A stretch of 64,000 nt of DNA, taken from the NCBI GenBank assembly GCA_015146655.1, contig VKHL01000127.1:20446-84445 (forward strand), written 5' to 3'. This document shows positions 54,540 to 64,000 of the stretch, in pieces. Position 1 is the first letter of the stretch. Each line of letters opens with the position of its first letter. Position numbers and translations under genes: made by a program. A model generated the notes under the pieces. That model was not told the origin of the DNA. It searched no databases and saw nothing but the letters and a program-made list of their open reading frames with translations. The DNA comes from Ochromonas danica (taxonomy: Eukaryota; Sar; Chrysophyceae; Chromulinales; Chromulinaceae).

Positions 54540-57500
54540 TGTGTGACGACGGGGGTATAGGTGGGACAGCTCATTTCCTCACAAACTGGTCAATTACAGT
54601 TACAAAAGGAAAAGATCTCACAATTACAATTAGCTTTACAAGATGAATTAACACAATCACAAAATCGTATTGCAGAACAAGAACAAGAGATTAAATGGTT
54701 GAAAAAAGCATTAGATGAAAGTAATCAAGCTATGCCAAAAGATCAAATGGAGAAGATGCAACATCTTATTGATGTCTGGCAATCACAAGCTAAAACAGCT
54801 CATATGGAATTAAGTATTGTTTTACGTCAAGCAGAAGAATTAAAAGGTATTAATACTAATTTAGAAGAAAAGATACGTGAGTTAGAAGCAAGTAATAAAC
54901 AACTAACAGATGAAGCAGATGCAAGTGATGCAGAAATTGCAGAATTAACAAGTAAATATACTTTAGCTTTACAAGAAAAGGAAAATCTTGATGAAGTGAT
55001 CAAATCAAGTAAGAAAGCATATGATGAATTACGTTTAGTAATTACAGATCAGATTAAAGTGAATACAGAACGTGAACAAGTGTTAAAGGAAAATACGAAA
55101 TTAATTCAATCTTTAGAAGTTGAACGTGTACAATTACGTGATCGATTAACAACAGAAGGTAATGTTGCAAAGGAGAAACAACAAGAATTAACCAATCGAA
55201 TGAATCAATTAGAAAAAGAAAATATGGAATTAACGAATAAGTTAACAACTACTATACGATCATTAGAACAAAAGACACAAGATATGGTAGAAGATGCTAA
55301 TAGTAAGATTTCAAAATTAGAAGATGATTTAGTAATAAGTCAACAAACTAATCAACAATTATTACAAGAAATTGAAAATAATAAGAAATTAGTTGAAGAA
55401 GAAAAATCATCTTGGATTGTTCAAATGGAACAAAAAGAGAAATCATTAGCTGATATTGAAGCTGCGTTAAGAAGAGAATTACAAAATTCATCTAAATTAT
55501 CGAATCAAATTATGAATTTACAAAAGGAAAATTCGAATATGAAAGATAAAAATCAACAACAACAAAAGAAATCACAAGAACGATTTGATTCATTAGCTAA
55601 ACGATTACAAGAGAAAGAAGATGTTATACATCATCAAGAAAAGGATTTACAAGAATTACGTGATTTAAAAGAACAAGAAAAGAATACTTTATTACTTGAA
55701 TTTGAACGTATTTTACAAGAAAAACGATCACAACAATTACAAGAAATACAAGAATTACGTAAACAATATGATAATAGTAATCAATTAAAAGAATTAGATT
55801 ATCAGAAGTTATTAGAAGAAGAAAAAGAGAAATATCAAGAAAAGGAAAGACAATTTCAAGAACAATTACAAGCTACTGAAGTAAAAGTACGTGAAATGAT
55901 TGAAAAAGAAATTGAAGAAGGTATGATGACATTACAAGAAAGACATCGTATAGAGATAATAACCATAAAAGAACAAATGATGAAAGATCAAGAAGAAGCT
56001 ATGAAATCATTGAAAGAAGTATATCAAAAAGAAAAACAAGATGCTTTACATGATCAAGAAGTATTATTAGCACATCGATATGAGATTATTAGTGAAGAAA
56101 AATTAGATGCACAAAAGAGATTATTAAATACAGAAAAAGAAGAAATATGTCAAAAAATTAGACAACAATGTAATCAAGACATGTTTAAGAAATTAGAAGA
56201 ATTAGAATTATTAAAAGATCATCATGGTGAAGAAATGAAGAAAGAATTAGAATCTTATCTAACAAGTCAATTTACACGTGAGAAGAAAGATTTGATCGAA
56301 AAAATGGAAAGAAATCAAAAATTGAAAATAGAAGAAGAAAGAATGAAATTAGAGAAAATCTATGAAGATCAATATCATAATAAAGAAGAAGAATTAATGA
56401 AAGAATTAGAAGATAATAAGAAAGCTTATCAACGTGAAAAAGAAGAAGCATTAACAAGATTAAAAGTTCAATTATTAACAGAAATGAGTAAGAAAATGAA
56501 AGAAATAGAAGAACAAAAAGAATTAGAAAATCAAGAACAACAAGCTATTCTAATTTCAGAATATCGTGAAAATGCGATAAAAGAAAAGAAAGATGCATTA
56601 GATCGTTTAGAGAAAGCATGGAAATTGAAATGGGATGAAGAATTACGACGATTAGATAGTTTACATGAAAATAAACAACATGATAATGAATTACGACATG
56701 TACAAGAAATTGAAGAATTAACAAAACAATTCTTAAAAGAGAAAGAAGAAGCTATTACTAAAGTGAAAACACAAGGTAATATGGAATTACAACGTAAACT
56801 ACAAGAATGTATTGATAGTCATGAAAAGGCATTATCTGAATTAAGACAAGAATTAGAAGTTCAATTAACAGGACAATATAGTTTAGATATGAAAGAAGCC
56901 TTAGTTAAACAAGAAAGTCAATTAAGACAACGATATGAAGATCAATTACGAAGACAAGAAGAAAGTCTAATACAACAACGTGAAGTCATTGAAACAACAT
57001 TAAATGATGAAATTCAACAATTAAGACATAATTTACAAATTGAAAAAGAAGGAATAACAAGATTAAAATTAATTCATAATAATGAATTAACACGTCGTTT
57101 AAAAGAATTAGAAGATATGAAAGATCAATATCTATTAGAAGAAAAAGAACATCTAAAACAAGAATATAATAGAGAGAAAGAATTAGCTTTAGAACGACAA
57201 GAAAAGATATTTAAACAGAAATTAGACGATGCTTTACGTAAAATTGAAGAACGTTATCAACAACAATTACAAGAACAAACTGATAGTTTACAAGAGAAAA
57301 TAGAAGCAGAACGTGTTGTATTATTAAGTGAAAAACAAGAAGCTATTACTAAAGTGAAAACACAAGGTAATATTGAATTACAACGTAAACTACAAGAATG
57401 TATTGATAGTCATGAAAAGGCATTATCTGAATTAAGACAAGAATTAGAAGTTCAATTAACAGGACAATATAGTTTAGATATGAAAGAAGCCTTAGTTAAA

Positions 57501-60500
57501 CAAGAAAGTCAATTAAGACAACGATATGAAGATCAATTACGAAGACAAGAAGAAAGTCTAATACAACAACGTAATGAATTAGAAGAAAATTATCGTAATG
57601 AAATTGAAAGTTTACGTCGTAATTTACAAACAGAAAAAATGGATACAATAGCAGTAATACGTGGACAACATATACAAGAATTAAATAAACGATTAGAAGA
57701 TTTAGAACAAGCTAAGGATAAGTTTTGTTCTGAACAATTAACAATCTTACAAGAACAACATGAAATTGAACGACAATCTCTAACAGAAAGATTAGAAAGA
57801 CAATGGAAACAACGTTTAGATGATGAAATACGTAAAATAGCACAACAACATATACGACAAATGCAATCACAAGAAGATGATTTTAATGATCGTTATGAAG
57901 AATTACGTAGACATTTACAAAATGAACAGAATGAAGTATTAGTTAAAATGAAAAATCAATATGAAAATGAATTAACTAAGAAAATACAAGAGTTAATAGA
58001 TCAACAAGGTGAACAATGGAATCAACATGAATTAGATCTTAAAATAACATTAGAAGAACAATCTAATATGAAATTAAAAGAAGCTTTAATAAATCAAGAA
58101 CGATCATTAAAACAAGTCATGGAAGAGAAAATTCGTCAATTAGTTCATCAACATGATGAAGATCATGAAAATCAAGAGAAATACTATACGATTCAATTAG
58201 AAGAACAAAGACAAGTATGGCAATTACAAAAGGAAGAAGCTATTAATAAGATCAAATTATTTTATAATAATGAAAATGATCGTAAAATAGAAGAAATGAA
58301 TAATTTACGTGAATTACAATTAACAGCATTAAGACATGAATTAGAAGAAATGTTTATAAATGAAAAGAAAGAAGTATTAGAGAAACAAGAAAGATTATTA
58401 AAACAAAAGTTTAATGATCAAATGAATCGATTAGAAAATCAAAAACAGAAAGAGAAAGATGAATTAATTGAATTACATCAACAAGAATTACAACATCAAC
58501 AAGATGAATTTGAATTATTAAAATTAAATGCTTTGAATACATTAGAAAAGACATTAACTATACGATATGAGAATGAAAAGAAGATGTTATTATCTAATTA
58601 TGAAGAATCCATGGAAAATCTTCGTCATCATCTATTATCAGAGAAAGATCATGATCTAACTAGCATATTAGATGAACAAAAGAAAGAATGGACGAATAAG
58701 ATGAATGAACAAGATAGACTTTATTTGAAACGAATACAAGAGATAGAAGATAAACAGAAAGATGAACTAATTCAAATAGAGAAAGATTATCAAAATAAGC
58801 AACAACAAGTAATAGAAACATTACAAAATGAACATGAAATAAGATTAATAAAGGTTAAACAAGAGATAGAAAAGAAACAAGAAATAGTATTAGATCAAAT
58901 GAAAGATGAGTTAACTAGACAATATCAATTAACTTTATCACAGATGAAAGAAGATCATATGAATGAGATAACAGATCTTAATCAATCTCATAGTAATACA
59001 ATTAATCAAATGAAACAAGAAATGGAAAATGAATATGAAAAATCATTAAATCAAGTTAAAGATAATTTAACTCAAAATCATCAATTGATGTTAATACAAA
59101 TGAAAGAAGAATTAGTTAAAGAACATCAACAAGTCATAACTAATCTTCAACAAGAAATGGAAAGAAAACAAAAATATTTAATTTCTCAATTACAACAAGA
59201 AAAAGATGAAAATCATAATCATTTCATTGAACATCTTCAAGATAGTTTAGAAAAAGATCATCAACAAGCAATGAAAGTATTTAAAGATGAAATAGAAAGT
59301 TCATATAAGAAGATGATGAAAGAATATCAAGAGAAACATATACAAGAGATAAATACTATTCATCAGAATTATCAACAACAATTAGATATGATGAATACAA
59401 AACAAAAGGAAATAGAATTATCTTATCAAAATCAAATGAATCAATTAAAGAAAGATGTTGAAAAAGATAAATTAGATTGGATAAAACAAGAAGAAGATCA
59501 TTGGCAATCTACTAGACGATCATTAGAAAAATCATATCAAGAAGAATTAGAAGAGAAAGAGAATCAACTCTTATTACAATCAAAAGAGATGAAAGAATTA
59601 ATTCGTAAACATCGTGAAGAAATGACGAATTCATTATTTCAACAACAAAATGATTTATTTATGAAATCAAAAGATGATTTAGATAAAGTACGATTAGAAC
59701 AAATAGAACGTGAAAGAATTCATCAAAATGAATTAACACAATTAACACATCAACATGCTATGGAATTAAGACAACAAAGATCATTAATTGAAGAAAGTCA
59801 TGAAAAAGTATTATCAGCATTAAAAGATGAATTATTAGAAACAAGACGAAAATTAACAGAAGCATTAGATTTTCATACCATACAATCCAATGAAGAACTT
59901 TCAGCTAAATTAGAATTAAGAAATAAATTAGAAGAAAGTTATAAAAAGAAAGAAGAGATATTACAATATAATTTAATAGAAGAAAAGAAACATTTAGAAG
60001 AATCTTATCAATATGAAATAGAGAAATTACAACAAATAATAACAAAATTAAAGAAAATACAAGAAGATGAAAATAAACAATCTGAAATTACTTTACAAGA
60101 GAAAATAAAAGAATTAGAATTCTATTGGAAAGATAAGATTATGAATTATCAAGAAGAATCTCAATTAGAAATTAATCGTTTAAATACAAATTGGAATCAA
60201 TCCAAAGAGAATTTAATGAAATTTCAACGAGATTTTCAATTAACATTAGAAGAGAAAGATCATCATATCTCTTTATTAGAAGGACAAGTTAAAGAGTTAC
60301 AAAGTAATCTTTTAGTTAATAAATCAAATGCAAATAAGAATGAAATAGAACAGAAAAATCAATTTCATCAAGAATTACAAGATTTATTACAACAAAAGAT
60401 GAAATTAGAACAAAATCTAAAAGAACAAGATCAACAATTACAAGAAAAAGTTAATCAATATCAGATACTATTGAAAAAATGGCAAGATCAAGAAGTTCTA

Positions 60501-63500
60501 AAGGATAATTTACAAAAACAATTGGAAATGATATTAAAACAACATGAAGAAGAGAAAAGTAGTTTACATTCTATGAGTCAATTAAATACTCTAGAACAAT
60601 TAGAAAAACTAGAAAAGAAATATAAAGAAGAATTGAAACTATTTCAAACAAGACAAGATGATCAAATTCAACAATTACAAGATTTACATCAAAAGGAATT
60701 ATGGCGACGAGATGAAAAAGTCAAAGAAGTGGAGGAAAAAGTCAAAGAATGGCAAGAAAAAGTCCAACAACGAGATTTGGTATTAGTCACAACAATTGAA
60801 GAATGGCAAAAGAAAGTTAAACAAGAACAACAAAAGATAAAAGAGTTAACAGAGAATTATCAAAAAGAAAAAGATATGAAAGAAGGACAATATCGTAATG
60901 AAATTCATTCTTTAACAAATCAACATCATCAAGAAATGGAACAATTTATACAACAACAATTACAAGAAAATCAATTAATACGTTTACATTATCAAGATGA
61001 AATTAAACGATTACAAGATGAATATCAAGATGAAATAAATAAAATGAAAGAAAAAAGTAATGAATATCATCTTTATAAAATGAAAAAAGATCAAGAATGT
61101 CAAAATTTGACTGAAAATTTGACTTCAACAGAATATCAATTAAATCATTTAAATACAAAATATAAGAAATTACAAGATGATTATCAAGAGATTTTACTCT
61201 ATCATGAAGATATAACAAAGAAATATAAAGAAGAAACAGAATATCGTGTACAAACATTATTACAACAACATGATATTGTCATGATTGAAAATAAAGAAAA
61301 AGAAAATATTAAAAATAAATTATTAGAAGAAGAATGGAATATACAAAAGAAGAATTATCATGTACAGATAGAAGAAAAAGAGAAGAAGCTATTAGAATTA
61401 TCTAATCTAATTGATAAGAAATGTCAAGAATGTCAAAGTTTACAAGTTTTAACAGAACAACAACAAATGAAATTACAAAGTCAAGAACAAGAATTAGAAG
61501 AATCTTCTATGACTTATACAAAGAATTGTTCTCTATTAGAGAAGAAAATTAAACTAATAGAAGATGAATTAATAACAACACGTCATGATTATCAAAGACA
61601 AGTATTAACATTACAATCAACATTAAATGAAAAAGATATTCATTATCAAAATGAAATGAAAAAACAATTAGAAGAACAACAAACAATATTACAAGATAAA
61701 TATTTAACATCTATTAAAGAACAAATGAATATTGTTGTACAAATGATTAAAGCACAAGCTGATGGTAAATCTACTGATTCACATTTTCAACGTAAGTTAT
61801 AGTCTAACGGCTAGTTTCGTTTTTACCTCTACTATACCTCTACTTGACTAACACGTTGTTGTTATTATTGTTGTTGTGTTAATAGAGTTACAAAGTCGTT
61901 TCTTAGATCTAGTACAAGATCTACCTGATCTATGGCAACAAAAACATGGTGAGAAGTTCTTATTAAGTTCACTCACTTCCTCTTCTAGACACGGTAGTGG
62001 TAGTGGTAGTGGTACTGGTGGGCATACAAGTCAAGGAGTACCTAGAACACCTATACATGTCCTTGCTACAGCTTCTCAACAAGAAGTCATAGACCATGCT
62101 ACCACCACTACTGCTAATGCTTCAACTGCTAATGCTACCTCTCGCTATCCTACCAACAACCAACAACATAGTGCTAACAGTCACAATCGACCTAGTAATA
62201 GTAGTGGTAATAGTACTAGTAGTGGTATGCCTTGGTCATCACCTAGCTTACGTGCTTCACCAACAGATCAACTTATTGCTGCTATATTAGATGGTGATGT
62301 ACAAGGTATTCGTACTATAATACGATCAAAAGGAGAAGATCTATTAGGTGATTATTGGCATTCTATTGCAATGTCTATCTTACCATTACATCGTGCTATA
62401 TCAGGTTTACATTTCCATGGTAATCATAAACTATTAATGAATACATTAGAAACATTATTATCACTTGGTGCTGATATTCATGCTATAGATCATAATGGGA
62501 ATACTGTTTTACATAAAGCAATACAAATATGTACAAGTAAAAATATATTACAAGTATTACATTTATTATTAACAAAAGGAGGTATTAATTTAGTACAAGT
62601 GATTAATAAAGAAGGTGAAACAGCTCTACATGTTGAATGTAAACGATTACGTAGTGCTTCTATTGAAGTCATTGATACATTAGCTACCATGATGGGTGAT
62701 AAGATTAACTTACGGAATAAGCTATTACCAGCATGTAGTCCATTAACTCTTGTCTTAATACGTGGAGCATCTACAACGAATGTTGGTAGTCAATTAATTG
62801 GTCAGAATGCTATGGGTACCATTGGTGGTGGTGGAGCAGGAGGAGGGGTATTAGAGGATGGATCATATCCATCTCCTCTCCCTGGTGGAATGGTAGCAAC
62901 AACATCTTCTGCTTCTACTACAGCAGCAGTAGCAGCAGGACAATCTACCACACCACAAGATCTTGAACGAGCACGTCATTCAGGTCGTAAATTATGGATT
63001 AAAGCTGCTGAACGTCTTATTAAAGCTGGTAAGACTGACTGACTTATGTTATGATATGATGATGATGATGATGATGATACTAATGTTGTTGTAATTGTTG
63101 TTGTTGTTTAGGTGCTTTTTGGGATGGAACATGGAGTAGTCCACAACAACATGTTACACAATTACATTTACTACTTGCTGCTTATCCTCCATTACGTGAA
63201 GATTCTCATAGTTATTATCAATTATTACGTCAAGCATTAGGAGTCATACATCCTGGTGAAGAAGATGATCGTGGACGTAATGGTTTGTTTATCTTTTGTG
63301 AAGTGTTAGCACAGACTACATTAGAGAATACTACTACTACTACTGCTACTGCTGATTGTCAACGTATTCTCAAGTTACTATTAGATCAAATGGCTATCCA
63401 ACAGATTCCAATTGGTGGATCAGATCGTACAGGACGAACAATCTTTGATATTGCAGAGTCTATACCACGTTCAGCGCTAAGTTCAGTACGTGGATTGTTA

Positions 63501-64000
63501 TTAGAAGCTACAGGTGCTATTGCTATGAGAAGAAGTGGTAATGGTAGTGGTAGTAGTAGTCGTTCTACTGCTTGGGAGGATGCTGTAAGTCCTCCTTTGA
63601 GTAGTAATATCATGACAGCTAGTAGTACTGCTGCTGGTGGTGGTAGTGGACCATACCATCATCATCATCCTCATCATCGTGTCTCTTCAGCAGTTGTGGC
63701 ATCATCAGTCCGTCCTAATGCTGCCATTACTACTACTACATCATCATCTTTGAATAGTTTCCCTCCTGCACCTCCTATAGTACCAATCAGGCAATCTCAG
63801 CTAATTGGAGGATCTGCTGGAGAAGCAGAAGCCAAAGCTGCGGCAACAACTGTAATGGGTAGTAGTAGTAGTAGTAATCGTCGACGGGGTAGTAATGGTG
63901 GATCAATACGATCGTATTTTGATGAGGAAGAAGAAGAAGTAGCAAGTCATCACACACTTGCTAGTCGTGCTTCCGCGGCTAGTCTTCGCGGATATCGTCG
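52558..64000 (+). CDS. Giant kinesin with ~2400-residue coiled coil and ankyrin repeats (3' end outside window)
   Basis: Exons 52558-53525, 53650-54186, 54264-54408, 54561-61791, 61886-63028 and 63112 to beyond 64000 join in phase; at least 3637 residues. The N-terminal motor (about 5-480) has the P-loop GVTGSGKSYT near 141, switch I NEESSRSH split exactly by intron 1 near 320, and switch II DLAGSER near 356. Exon 4 alone codes about 2400 residues of almost uninterrupted Glu/Gln/Lys/Leu-rich coiled coil. Exon 5 adds ankyrin-type repeats (about 3085-3250: LLSLGADIHAIDHNGNTVLHKAI, NKEGETALHVE). The rest is Ser/Gly/Thr-rich. ATP-driven microtubule motion by the motor is family knowledge; cargo and kinesin family are unknown. 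Exon 4 codons are strongly A-rich (GAA, AAA, TTA, CAA). Confidence 0.9.
53589..53632 (+). repeat. Interrupted (TG)n in kinesin intron 1
   Basis: A TG-rich tract with C and A interruptions, 17 nt before the acceptor of kinesin exon 2, on the sense strand. Confidence 0.85.
54459..54545 (+). repeat. (TG)n in kinesin intron 3
   Basis: An almost pure GT/TG tract of about 87 nt, ending about 15 nt before the acceptor TATAG of exon 4, on the sense strand. It fills more than half of this 152-nt intron. Confidence 0.95.
56746..57572 (+). repeat. 236-bp direct duplication inside the kinesin coiled coil
   Basis: 56746-56981 and 57337-57572 are identical except for G/T at 56783/57374 (Met to Ile). The offset is 591 bp, 197 codons, so the frame is kept. 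Protein copies lie near residues 1279 and 1476. Flanking sequence is not alike. Confidence 0.95.

Noticed and set aside
1-64000. CRISPR arrays, bacterial operons, prophage or viral genes
   Set aside because: Spliceosomal introns, nuclear gene families and no spaced palindromic repeats or viral hallmark genes were seen; the 8-bp arrays lack spacers.

Overview
The window is nuclear DNA from a compact protist genome. Genes lie close together on both strands, in many head-to-head and tail-to-tail pairs. About half the genes are split by short GT-AG introns, mostly about 65-150 nt, and every intron placed here restores an open, family-consistent reading frame. Two proteins (SET methyltransferase at 13078, orphan at 29085) start with a signal-peptide-like hydrophobic segment followed at once by Phe in a Ser/Arg/Pro-rich stretch. 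That resembles the bipartite plastid presequence of algae with secondary plastids. With the TTAGGG-type telomere motif and the gene set, a stramenopile, perhaps photosynthetic, is my best guess; the lineage is inference.

Layout. 1-9309: N-terminus of a histone-deacetylase-like gene, a DeSI/PPPDE-PUL protein, a PX protein, splicing factors ESS2/DGCR14 and SF3A1 (tail to tail), and a small mitochondrial membrane protein. 9940-17403: an unrecognised coiled-coil protein, a SET/LSMT methyltransferase and a folate/biopterin (BT1) transporter. 17940-29696: a 2148-aa IQ/B-box/WW-like protein, a kelch protein, an unrecognised six-exon gene, a small mitochondrial protein and a possible plastid protein. 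30040-38281: seipin, a large TPR-like protein, CCT8 and ribosomal protein eL36. 38683-49906: SPB4/DDX55 helicase, an AT-hook acidic protein, SNAPC3, a sterol-desaturase-superfamily enzyme, an SFT2-type Golgi protein and a small membrane protein. 50550-64000: an AGC-kinase N-lobe that stops at a (TG)n tract, a Myb-like fragment, and a giant kinesin with about 2400 residues of coiled coil and a C-terminal ankyrin region that runs off the window.

There is no operon logic. Most genes are housekeeping (splicing, chaperonin, ribosome, ribosome biogenesis, snRNA transcription, lipid and vesicle traffic), with two large proteins that would suit a cytoskeletal or flagellar role.

The most unusual signals are not genes. 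(1) Degenerate arrays with an exact 8-bp period occur in at least five intergenic regions, all between divergent genes. (2) A 32-bp-arm inverted repeat, an interstitial (TAACCC)4 tract and a repeated GTGAAGTTAAC motif also sit in gene 5' flanks. (3) All four long TG/CA microsatellites lie next to exons with TG on the sense strand. (4) The kinase C-lobe is missing exactly where one of these tracts begins. Several apparent start codons in long open frames are TTG or GTG; true starts were placed at the next suitable ATG.
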